Assembly (NCBI GenBank): GCA_946187935.1
Contig: CAMHSJ010000009.1
Location: 1 to 64,000, forward strand
Direction: 5' to 3'
Source of the DNA: an uncultured Clostridia bacterium
GTDB taxonomy: Bacteria > Bacillota > Clostridia > Saccharofermentanales > Saccharofermentanaceae
DNA: 64,000 bases
This document shows, one piece after another, positions 1 through 6,394 of the stretch. A program made the position numbers and the translations under genes. The notes under the pieces were generated by a model, which ran no database searches, had not been told where the DNA came from, and saw nothing but the letters and a program-made list of their open reading frames with translations. The stretch's first letter is position 1, and each line of letters begins with the position of its first letter.

Positions 1-934
1 TTGCAAACTGGATCATTGCGTTTTCCGTTACTCTCGTTGAGACTATGACATATTTATCTGTTTCTTCTTCAAACCGGACATCTTTTCCGAAAACATCGAT
101 TATGTCCGTAACCATAGGCGGAGTAATCTTGAATCTGACGTGGCAGTCACCGGAAGCGTACATTTTTATGTGAGTCTTCATATATTCGCCAAGATTGAAG
201 CGATCGCCATTGGCATCTTTAAGCTTAGAGAACGGTTTTCGCTTTTTGTCTTCAAGAATTCGAATGTCCGCGATACGGTCAATACGATAGTTAGATAGGA
301 TGTTGTAATCGTCGTTGTTGCAGATGAGATAGTATTTGCCATCTTTAGCAACCATCTGATATGGGTTGATTATGTAATCTTTGGGATTACCGTCTTCTCC
401 AAGCTTGGGGTGATTCTTTTTGTCAGTTCCGTAGTTTACATAATGGAAAGATACCTGACGCTCGCTCTCGATAGCTTCGTCCAATATCTGAATTGTATAG
501 AAGAGCTGTTTGTTATAAACCTCATTATCAGGAAGAGTCTTAATGTGTTTTACGTAAGACTTAAAGTGCTCGCTCGAGAGGCCTTCGAGCTTCTCAATAA
601 GTTCTTGGCAGTGTTTATAGGGGACATGATTTGAGAACAGAAGTCCATCTATCAGCAAACGCAGTTCGGCTTCTGTGAAATCTCTTGCCAGATAGAAGTC
701 TGACCAGACATCGTTTCCGTTGCTGCGCGGAGTTTCCGTATATGCGATAGGGCAACCGATCTCCAACAGGTATTCGATGTTGCGACGAACCGTTTTGCGG
801 TCTAGCGGCGGTTCAAATGATTTATTAAGCTCATCCAGAATGTCCTTCTGATCCAGTGTGTGGTTTTCGTCTGTTCGTCTTTTTAAGATATCCAGGATCA
901 TGGACGGGATCATTTTCTTTTTGCTGGTAGACAT
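1..934 (-). CDS. WYL-domain transcriptional regulator (3' end cut by window edge)
   Basis: Reading the minus strand from an ATG at 934 gives an uninterrupted frame to the window edge, so about 311 codons are visible and the stop lies outside. The first 70 residues look like a DeoR/HTH_11-type winged helix (DILDELN, LDRKTVRRNIEYLLEIG). The central part carries the WYL-type core: VSFHYVNYG, then INPYQMVAKDGKYYLICNN and NYRIDRIADIRIL. WYL domains usually sense a ligand or nucleic acid and control DNA-damage, defence or metabolic genes; which applies here cannot be told. It is divergent from the DnaB-like gene at 1063, with about 130 bp between them. The family call is firm, the role is not. Confidence 0.85.
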   Translation of the reverse strand, partial: MSTSKKKMIPSMILDILKRRTDENHTLDQKDILDELNKSFEPPLDRKTVRRNIEYLLEIGCPIAYTETPRSNGNDVWSDFYLARDFTEAELRLLIDGLLFSNHVPYKHCQELIEKLEGLSSEHFKSYVKHIKTLPDNEVYNKQLFYTIQILDEAIESERQVSFHYVNYGTDKKNHPKLGEDGNPKDYIINPYQMVAKDGKYYLICNNDDYNILSNYRIDRIADIRILEDKKRKPFSKLKDANGDRFNLGEYMKTHIKMYASGDCHVRFKITPPMVTDIIDVFGKDVRFEEETDKYVIVSTRVTENAMIQFA

Positions 935-1062
935 AGCCGGTTCCCCGCTTTCTGTAAAGGATATCTTCATTGTACATATTAATTATTTCGATGGTGTGAA
1001 ATTGGTACATGGGTGCAGGTAAACTTTGTGTAAATGAAAAGGAAAGCGGGGGCAGCAATAAT

Positions 1063-1896
1063 ATGAGCAATAAGACAATTGTGACGGGCTTTTCAAGTCT
1101 TGATGAGGTTTTAGGTGGATTAAGACCGGGAACTTTGAATGTGATTTCAGGCAGACCAGGCATGGGGAAGACGAGTCTGGCTCTGAATATTGCTATGAAC
1201 GCTGCGAAAACCAGTGGTAAAGCAGTTGTATATTATTCGATGGAAGCAGCACGCACTGAAATTGTTAAAAGACTGATCTTGCCGGAACTGTTGAATACTA
1301 ACGAGTCAGATACGGCAGAATCTATTAAGACCATACTCAATGGATTTGAGGGTTTACCTATTTATATTGATGACCGTTCAGACCTTGTACCGGAACTGAT
1401 AATGGATAGATTTGATGATCTGTTAGCTGAGAAAATTGATATTGGTTTGGTTGTTGTTGATTATTTGCAACTCTTTTCCTATACGAAGAATTGCTTTGGA
1501 TTTCTCCCTGATTCTTTTTGTACTGATGACGCGACTCTTGCAGAGACAGCGATGGCTGCCGGCACTCATGCACTGAAAATGCTTGCGCAGAAGTACGAAG
1601 TTCCAGTTGTTGTTTTATCGCAATGTTGTAGAAGTGCAGATTATCGAAAAGATCATGTTCCGGTTCTAGGTGATATTCGTTGCAAACTGCTCATACAGGA
1701 AGCTGATAGTGTGATATTTATCGTCACACCTGTTTATTATGTTGATGATCCAGGATCAAACATTGAAGATGTCGGTCATGACCGTGATGCAAAGTTAATT
1801 GTTGCAAAAAACCGCTTTGGCGATAGTGATGTTTCAATAACCGTGAGGTGGCACATTCGCACAAGATCTTTTACAGATGCTGATTCCGATATTTAA
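1063..1896 (+). CDS. Stand-alone DnaB-type RecA-fold ATPase (helicase C-terminal domain only)
   Basis: The protein of about 277 residues matches the C-terminal motor domain of replicative helicase DnaB. It opens with GFSSLDEVLGGLRPGTLNVI, then Walker A GRPGMGKT, Walker B VVVDYLQL, an LSQCCR segment followed by GDIR and QEADSVIFI, and a late KNRFG like the arginine-finger strand. The N-terminal primase-interaction domain of DnaB (about 150-200 residues) is absent. An ATG at 1009 is in frame upstream, but 1063 puts the motor domain at the N-terminus and follows a G-rich ribosome site. No phage or plasmid genes adjoin. Base use looks more A/T-rich than in genes after 3.4 kb, which could mean transfer. 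It could be an accessory helicase or a signalling ATPase. Confidence 0.8.
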   Translation: MSNKTIVTGFSSLDEVLGGLRPGTLNVISGRPGMGKTSLALNIAMNAAKTSGKAVVYYSMEAARTEIVKRLILPELLNTNESDTAESIKTILNGFEGLPIYIDDRSDLVPELIMDRFDDLLAEKIDIGLVVVDYLQLFSYTKNCFGFLPDSFCTDDATLAETAMAAGTHALKMLAQKYEVPVVVLSQCCRSADYRKDHVPVLGDIRCKLLIQEADSVIFIVTPVYYVDDPGSNIEDVGHDRDAKLIVAKNRFGDSDVSITVRWHIRTRSFTDADSDI

Positions 1897-1994
1897 CCTC
1901 TAATCTGGGAATGATGTGACAATTTTAGTACATTCCTGCCTTTATCCTATAAGTGAAAACAAAAGCAAATATTGGAAGATAAAGGAGGTGTCCC

Positions 1995-2255
1995 ATGACT
2001 AGCGCAAAAGTAACAAGGATTCCCACAGCGAAAAAGCCGGATGCGAATCATTTCGAAGATCCTAAGATCGTCAAGATTGCTATGCTGTCTTTGATTCTTA
2101 CAGATAAGAATACAGATTTAGAGACCAAGCGTCTTTGTGTCATGGCAGCCTTGAGAATGAAGTATATTACCGAAGAAGAGGCCAATCAGCTCCTTCTGTA
2201 CAGAGTCGAACTTGAAGAATACAGGAAACACGAAGATGAAGATTTATCTTCTTGA
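1995..2255 (+). CDS. Small protein of unknown function
   Basis: This encodes 86 residues behind a very strong ribosome site (AAAGGAGGTG, ending about 6 bp before the ATG). The sequence is charged and predicted largely helical, with no signal peptide, membrane segment or cysteine motif. Its middle (KIVKIAMLSLILTDKN, then LCVMAALRMKYITEEEA) suggests two amphipathic helices. It sits 99 bp after the DnaB-like gene. Its stop lies within 30 bp of the YlxP-like start, so it may be the first gene of a three-gene unit with ylxP-like and kptA. I do not recognise the family. Confidence 0.6.
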   Translation: MTSAKVTRIPTAKKPDANHFEDPKIVKIAMLSLILTDKNTDLETKRLCVMAALRMKYITEEEANQLLLYRVELEEYRKHEDEDLSS

Positions 2256-2281
2256 CTGACAACAGGTGGTATTATTACTTT

Positions 2282-2563
2282 ATGAAGATAGCAACAATTA
2301 CATTCCGGCTTCATGCCCCCTGGGTGCACAGCCTTAAAGAGAAGCGCATGATCGTAAAGAGTCTTGTAACAAAGTTACAAAACAAATTTCACATGTCTGC
2401 AGCTGAGATCGACGAGCAGGATACACACCAGATCATAGTCATCGGTGTGGCATCTATCGTGCCGCATAATGCTATGGCTGACAGTCTGATGGATGAGATA
2501 TCCGCTTTTGTGGAATCAAATACCGAAGCGGAGATACTTGAAGAGACCAGGGAGGTGCTTTGA
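2282..2563 (+). CDS. DUF503 / YlxP-like protein
   Basis: The 93-residue protein starting [10 protein letters not shown] has the DUF503 signature: [13 protein letters not shown], then a [16 protein letters not shown] segment and [15 protein letters not shown]. YlxP of Bacillus belongs to this family and lies in the infB-rbfA region there; a ribosome-related role is presumed but not shown. The frame also opens at 2252, overlapping the previous gene. I prefer 2282 because family members begin just before this first strand and an AGGTGG lies about 13 bp upstream. The gene is not beside infB here. Its end overlaps the ribosome site of kptA, so the two are probably translationally coupled. Confidence 0.85.
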   Translation: MKIATITFRLHAPWVHSLKEKRMIVKSLVTKLQNKFHMSAAEIDEQDTHQIIVIGVASIVPHNAMADSLMDEISAFVESNTEAEILEETREVL

Positions 2564-2564
2564 T

Positions 2565-3104
2565 CTGAGCCTGAAAGAAACGAGCAAGTTTATCTCTCTG
2601 ATCCTCCGCCATAAGCCTGAGACCATTGGAATAACTCTGGATGAACACGGTTGGGCTAATGTAGATGAGCTCATTGCAGGTATTGCAAAGACTCATCCCA
2701 TTGACATGACCATTTTGGAGCAGATTGTAGCAGAAGATGAGAAGCAGCGTTATTCCTTCAACGAGGATAAGACTCTGATAAGGGCAAATCAGGGACATTC
2801 CATTCCTGTAGATGTTGAATTGGAAGAAAAACAACCGCCTGAGATCCTATATCATGGCACCGGCGAGAAATATGTTTCATCTATAAATGAGCAGGGATTG
2901 ATTCCGAAATCCAGGCTCTATGTTCATTTGTCTAAAGACGAGGAGACTGCTGTTAAAGTCGGCCAGCGTCATGGCAAGCTGGTCATATATAAGGTTAAAA
3001 GTGGAGATATGTATAGGGATGGATACAAGTTCTTTTGCTCCGTTAACGGAGTCTGGCTTACGAAGAATGTGCCTGTGAAGTATCTCATTAACTTTATGAA
3101 TTAA
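2565..3104 (+). CDS. kptA: RNA 2'-phosphotransferase KptA/Tpt1, probable CTG start
   Basis: The 179-residue protein shows the Tpt1/KptA family plan: [13 protein letters not shown] at the N-terminus, [10 protein letters not shown], then [38 protein letters not shown] and [11 protein letters not shown]. The enzyme removes a splice-junction 2'-phosphate from RNA using NAD+; in bacteria its natural substrate is unclear. The only in-frame ATG (2493) lies deep inside the YlxP-like gene and would add 24 unrelated residues. The CTG at 2565 sits two bases after that gene's stop, 10 bp after GGGAGG, and gives [11 protein letters not shown], which is where family members begin. I therefore take CTG as the start. 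A shifted TTG next to it is out of frame. Confidence 0.88.
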   Translation: MSLKETSKFISLILRHKPETIGITLDEHGWANVDELIAGIAKTHPIDMTILEQIVAEDEKQRYSFNEDKTLIRANQGHSIPVDVELEEKQPPEILYHGTGEKYVSSINEQGLIPKSRLYVHLSKDEETAVKVGQRHGKLVIYKVKSGDMYRDGYKFFCSVNGVWLTKNVPVKYLINFMN

Positions 3105-3390
3105 AAACACTATATCGGGCTTATTTATTGGCCTTTAACAATCTGGCACATAAACGGAACATGCCAGTCGGTATAAAGTCGGTATAAAATGTGCTAACTT
3201 TACTCAGCAAACGCAATGAATTAAGTGCTTTTCTAATTATTCGTAGTTGGCAAACACTTCACTGAGAACTTTTATGACATCGGCTCTTTCCTTGAACGTG
3301 TCGACATATTTATCACGATCAGGAAAGTCCTTAACAGAATCGCTGCTGTAAGCTTAGCGTTATTTGAATCATATCACATTGGTCTTCTGA
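3105..3390. other. Gene-poor stretch between kptA and the acyltransferase
   Basis: No complete gene is visible. The stretch holds a direct repeat of GTCGGTATAAA near 3172-3193 inside a GCACAT...ATGTGC inverted pair, and the minus-strand gene remnant described separately. I see no terminator for kptA. Confidence 0.4.
3237..3353 (-). pseudogene. C-terminal remnant of a lost gene
   Basis: On the minus strand a 38-codon open stretch runs from an in-frame stop just above 3353 down to TAA at 3237-3239. It has no start codon, but its composition is like a real protein end: KDFPDRDKYVDTFKERADV followed by IKVLSEVFANYE and stop. The charge pattern suggests an amphipathic C-terminal helix. It could be the tail of a gene deleted during rearrangement of the kptA flank. 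The family is not recognisable, and chance cannot be excluded for a stretch this short. Confidence 0.35.
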
Positions 3391-3399
3391 TGGTATAAT
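3391..3399 (+). promoter_or_regulatory. Extended -10 promoter for the acyltransferase gene
   Basis: TGGTATAAT is an extended -10 (TGnTATAAT) about 55 bp before the start at 3453. There is no convincing -35. Between it and the gene a 15-codon reading frame (3422-3469) with ribosome site GGTGAGGTG overlaps the acyltransferase start out of frame and might couple translation. Confidence 0.45.
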
Positions 3400-3452
3400 T
3401 GAGCCATCAAGCGGTGAGGTGATGGTTATGGACCAGGATGATATGAGGGTTT

Positions 3453-4724
3453 ATGAAGATCAAGTGTAAGAACTTAGACTATGACTCGGTGATGAAGCTT
3501 CCTTCGTGGGAGCACCAAAAGCCCAAAAAGCCTTCGCGTTTGCTCGCTTGGGTGTGCCGCGCTGCCGGCGCAGGGGAGAGGAAGGCGATAGACTTTTCGC
3601 TTAAAAAGGTCGATATGGATAAGGCGGGGGACGGGCCGTGGATGGTCCTGATGAACCACTGCAGCTTCACTGATCTTGCGATTGCTTATGAGGTCTTGAA
3701 GGACAAGCCGTTCAGCCTGGTGTGCACGTCTGATGCGCTGGTCGGCAAGAAATGGTTTATCAGGGGCCTCGGGTGCATACCGACAAGGAAGTTCGTCTCA
3801 GACATAACTCTCATATCAGATATGGAATATGCGCTCAATACCAACAAGGCGAGCGTGCTGATGTATCCCGAGGCGGGGTATTCTTTAGACGGAACAGGAA
3901 CGAAGATCCCCAGGAGGATGGGCGTTCTCCTGAAGAAGTTAAAGCACCCCGTGGTGATGATAACAACGTATGGCGCGTTTACCAGAGACCCGCTCTATAA
4001 CAATCTGCAGAAGAGAAACGTCAAGGTGTCATGCACCATGAAGTGCCTGTTTACGCCTGAGGAATTATCAGATCTTAAGGTGCGCGAGATAGACGAGGTC
4101 TTGGACCGTGAGTTCACCTTCGATTATTTTAAGTGGCAGCAGGATAACGGCATATCTGTTACTGAAAGCTTCAGGGCTGACGGGCTTAACAGGATCCTTT
4201 ATAAGTGTCCGCACTGCATGGCTGAGGGACAGACTGAAGGCAAGGGGATAAGCCTGAAGTGCAAAAACTGCGGCGTTACATATGAACTTGATGAACTTGG
4301 ATATCTTAAGTGCGTTAATGGCGACGGCAAGTTTACTCATGTGCCGGACTGGTTCTCCTGGGAGAGGGAGCAGATAAGAAAAGAGATCTCGGACGGGACT
4401 TATAAACTGGCTGTTCCTTGCGACATAGCGGTACTTAAAGATACCAAGGCTCTGTATATGGTCGGCTCAGGAACGCTCGAACATGACAGGAATGGCTTTG
4501 TATTGGACGGGTGCTCGGGCAAGCTTCATTACGAGCAGTCTCCCGGCGCATCCTACAGCGTCAATTCAGATTACTACTGGTATGAGATAGGTGATATCGT
4601 TTCGATCGGAACGAACGACTGCCTGTACTATTGCTTCCCCAAGGAAGGGGACATAGTTGCCAAGACCAGGATCGCAGCTGAGGAGCTGTATAAGATGTCG
4701 AAGGAGAAGGCCAGACTTGAGTGA
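3453..4724 (+). CDS. PlsC-type acyltransferase with internal zinc ribbon
   Basis: Residues about 35-215 form a glycerolphosphate acyltransferase domain. The HX4D catalytic motif is NHCSFTD near residue 68, followed by IRGLGCIPTRKF and MYPEAGYSLDGTGTKIPRRMG, the block that binds the phosphate. Such enzymes acylate lysophosphatidate or related lipids at the membrane. After it, residues about 250-275 hold two CxxC pairs (CPHC and CKNC) forming a probable zinc ribbon, then a C-terminal 130-residue domain of mixed strands. The usual PlsC is about 240 residues, so this 423-residue form is a fusion. There is no clear transmembrane helix. The acyl acceptor is unknown. Confidence 0.85.
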   Translation: MKIKCKNLDYDSVMKLPSWEHQKPKKPSRLLAWVCRAAGAGERKAIDFSLKKVDMDKAGDGPWMVLMNHCSFTDLAIAYEVLKDKPFSLVCTSDALVGKKWFIRGLGCIPTRKFVSDITLISDMEYALNTNKASVLMYPEAGYSLDGTGTKIPRRMGVLLKKLKHPVVMITTYGAFTRDPLYNNLQKRNVKVSCTMKCLFTPEELSDLKVREIDEVLDREFTFDYFKWQQDNGISVTESFRADGLNRILYKCPHCMAEGQTEGKGISLKCKNCGVTYELDELGYLKCVNGDGKFTHVPDWFSWEREQIRKEISDGTYKLAVPCDIAVLKDTKALYMVGSGTLEHDRNGFVLDGCSGKLHYEQSPGASYSVNSDYYWYEIGDIVSIGTNDCLYYCFPKEGDIVAKTRIAAEELYKMSKEKARLE

Positions 4725-4783
4725 TCACTATGTATTGCGGCTTAATCTCCTGGAGAGTATGAAGCAGACTATAAGCAGCAGTG

Positions 4784-5173
4784 TCATGGGAAATCACTCC
4801 CGAGGAACATGACCTCGATGCCAAAGAGACCGAGGCAGATAAGTACTGATGCTGTGAGCGTTATGGGTATGGCGGTGAGGGTCTTGGACAGACCGCTCAG
4901 CCTTTTATTCCTTATCAGGTCTTGTATGAGGAAGATAACAGGCGCTGTGAAAGCTATTATAAAGGCGGCGAAGACCAGGCGGTCTAAGCCCGCTAAGAGC
5001 AGCGCGAGCAGAAGAAGGAAGAAGATAAATGTTCCGGCTGAGGTGAAGCAGAACTTGTTCTTAATAGTTCTCTTATTGCCTTCTTTTATAAAACGCATTG
5101 CCGATATGATAAAGAATGTGATCACGGCAATAAGTATGGAGCCGTATAGTATTACTCTTATCAAGGTGACCAT
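4784..5173 (-). CDS. Four-helix membrane protein of unknown function
   Basis: The 129-residue product has four hydrophobic segments, roughly residues 3-25, 45-65, 68-88 and 103-125, separated by short basic loops. The minus strand is preferred over a similar-length plus-strand frame (4809-5198) because it has a strong AGGAGG ribosome site just before the ATG and membrane-protein composition, while the plus-strand frame has neither. It converges with the acyltransferase and diverges from the 5274 gene across a region rich in dyads. I do not recognise the family. Confidence 0.7.
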   Translation of the reverse strand: MVTLIRVILYGSILIAVITFFIISAMRFIKEGNKRTIKNKFCFTSAGTFIFFLLLLALLLAGLDRLVFAAFIIAFTAPVIFLIQDLIRNKRLSGLSKTLTAIPITLTASVLICLGLFGIEVMFLGSDFP

Positions 5174-5197
5174 GGTGTCTTCCTCCTGCTTAGATTA

Positions 5198-5272
5198 GTG
5201 TAATTTTACACCATAGGAGAAAAAATGCAATAAATTTATTGCAAATTCTTCACCAAAAGTGTAAAATGACAC
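5198..5272. promoter_or_regulatory. Divergent control region with three dyads
   Basis: Between the divergent genes starting at 5173 (minus) and 5274 (plus) lie GTGTAATTTTACAC (5198-5211), the perfect 18-bp palindrome TGCAATAAATTTATTGCA (5226-5243) and GTGTAAAATGACAC (5259-5272). The two GTGT...ACAC dyads are 61 bp apart and flank the palindrome. Likely binding sites, possibly for the XRE regulator encoded at 5615 in the plus-strand operon. Confidence 0.55.
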
Positions 5273-5273
5273 T

Positions 5274-5618
5274 ATGAAGAAGAGCAAAGGACATATCGTG
5301 ATAATAGTTATCTGCGCTGTTTTGGCAGCGGCTTTTGTCCTGGGCCTTATAGGTTTTCTTACGCCCCATAAGAAGAGCTTTGTCAATGTATGTTACCGCA
5401 GCTCCGGGGTATATACCGCGCATACAACGCTGGGCGATTACTATCTTGATTCTGATACTGATCTGTCCTTAGTGCTTCCTGATAACGATCCTGACGATAT
5501 CGATTCTCTGGGAGAGCAGACGTTGAAGGTGCGCTTTACCGGTTTCCGGGTATATTATACGGACATGATGGGAATGTTCGTGCACTATCCCGTCGTGGTC
5601 TATGAGGTGGTTTCATGA
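5274..5618 (+). CDS. Membrane-anchored small protein
   Basis: The 114-residue product begins with two lysine-rich residues and a single hydrophobic helix (residues about 8-29), then an extracytoplasmic tail rich in aspartate and tyrosine (DSDTDLSLVLPDNDPDDIDSL, in part). There is no lipobox cysteine at the helix end, so it is more likely an anchored than a lipid-modified protein. It overlaps the XRE gene by four bases (ATGA), so the two are translationally coupled and probably act together. The ribosome site is weak and lies within the GTGT...ACAC dyad. The family is not recognised. Confidence 0.6.
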   Translation: MKKSKGHIVIIVICAVLAAAFVLGLIGFLTPHKKSFVNVCYRSSGVYTAHTTLGDYYLDSDTDLSLVLPDNDPDDIDSLGEQTLKVRFTGFRVYYTDMMGMFVHYPVVVYEVVS

Positions 5619-6061
5619 CAAGAGAAGAAGTGACAGATACCGTTAACGGCAAGCTCAAGCTCGTCAGGACAGAGTACGGGCTTACGCAGGATAAGTTTGC
5701 AGCGATAGTGGGGATCTCCAAGAAGACGCTCGTTGAAAGTGAGAAAGGCCGCCGCGCCATCGGATGGACGGAGACCGTTGCGATCACTTCGATCTTTGAT
5801 AAGAGCAGCATACTTACGGACTGCCTTGGCGAGGACTACAGGGAGATGGTATCAGCCCTGGCGCTTAAAGACGTTGAGGTGATCTATCCTTCAACAATGG
5901 GCGGCAAGATCTGGTGGAGGGAGATAAGAAGTCAGGACGGATATAAGATCCAGCAGAATATCATTTCAAGCCACTACAGGCTCCTTGATCCTTCTGACCG
6001 CAGGCTGATATCTTCGTTTGACTTATCTTCTGTGGAAGAATACCTTAAGATGATGTTGTGA
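5615..6061 (+). CDS. XRE-family DNA-binding regulator
   Basis: Residues about 13-60 form a Cro/CI-type helix-turn-helix: KLKLVRTEYGLTQDKFAAIV followed by GISKKTLVESEKGRRAIGW. The remaining 85 residues, ending VEEYLKMML, are probably for dimerisation or ligand sensing. It starts in the ATGA overlap with the membrane-anchored gene. The dyads upstream of that gene (5198-5272) are candidate operators, which would make the operon autoregulated and also affect the divergent 5173 gene; this is inference from position. Confidence 0.8.
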   Translation: MTREEVTDTVNGKLKLVRTEYGLTQDKFAAIVGISKKTLVESEKGRRAIGWTETVAITSIFDKSSILTDCLGEDYREMVSALALKDVEVIYPSTMGGKIWWREIRSQDGYKIQQNIISSHYRLLDPSDRRLISSFDLSSVEEYLKMML

Positions 6062-6068
6062 GGCATAT

Positions 6069-6299
6069 ATGAGCATACTTATCAAGGATACGACAAGAGA
6101 AGAAAGAGAGAGGATAGTCTCTGATTCTATCGGCAACATATCAGGTTCGTGCGACGGCTGCATGTCAGGGCTTGCCGATATGTACCAGGATTACATAGAC
6201 GGTCTTAAAGAGATCTCCGAGATAAACAGGGAATTTAAGGCCCATTACGAATCAGGCGAGGAAGGCCCTGTAAGACAGGGCTGCGGGATGATGCCCTGA
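6069..6299 (+). CDS. Small CxxC protein of unknown function
   Basis: The 76-residue product starts 8 bp after the XRE gene. It contains CDGCM near residue 29, then ADMYQDYIDGLKEISEINREF, a long helix, and a C-terminal RQGCGMM. The three cysteines could bind a metal. The pattern of a CDGC turn followed by a MYQDYIDG helix looks like a conserved small protein of gut Firmicutes, but I cannot name a function. GTGAGG just upstream serves as ribosome site. Confidence 0.6.
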   Translation: MSILIKDTTREERERIVSDSIGNISGSCDGCMSGLADMYQDYIDGLKEISEINREFKAHYESGEEGPVRQGCGMMP

Positions 6300-6330
6300 T
6301 CACCATAATCTCCTTAATATAAAAAAAATA

Positions 6331-6339
6331 TGATATAAT
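6331..6339 (+). promoter_or_regulatory. Extended -10 promoter of the cyclic-di-GMP operon
   Basis: TGATATAAT (TGnTATAAT) lies about 55 bp before the GGDEF/EAL gene, after an A-run. No clear -35 is present, which fits an extended -10 promoter. Confidence 0.5.
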
Positions 6340-6394
6340 TTCATAAACGAGGCGGCTTTTGTCACCTGCGTTGTACGTGCCATGCGGGGGAGAT

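Noticed and set aside
410..634. A 74-codon plus-strand gene
   Set aside because: It is the reverse shadow of the WYL regulator, which is continuous on the minus strand.
831..1163. A 110-codon minus-strand gene
   Set aside because: It overlaps the starts of two real divergent genes in another frame and is Pro/Leu-rich noise.
2493..2564. N-terminal extension of kptA from the ATG at 2493
   Set aside because: It would be encoded entirely inside the YlxP-like gene and adds residues absent from the family.
1..3400. Prophage or plasmid replication module based on the DnaB-like gene
   Set aside because: No integrase, primase, capsid, portal or replication-initiation gene is seen nearby.
4809..5198. 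A 129-codon plus-strand gene
   Set aside because: It lies antisense to a membrane protein of the same length that has an AGGAGG site. The plus-strand product is basic, low in order, and has no ribosome site.
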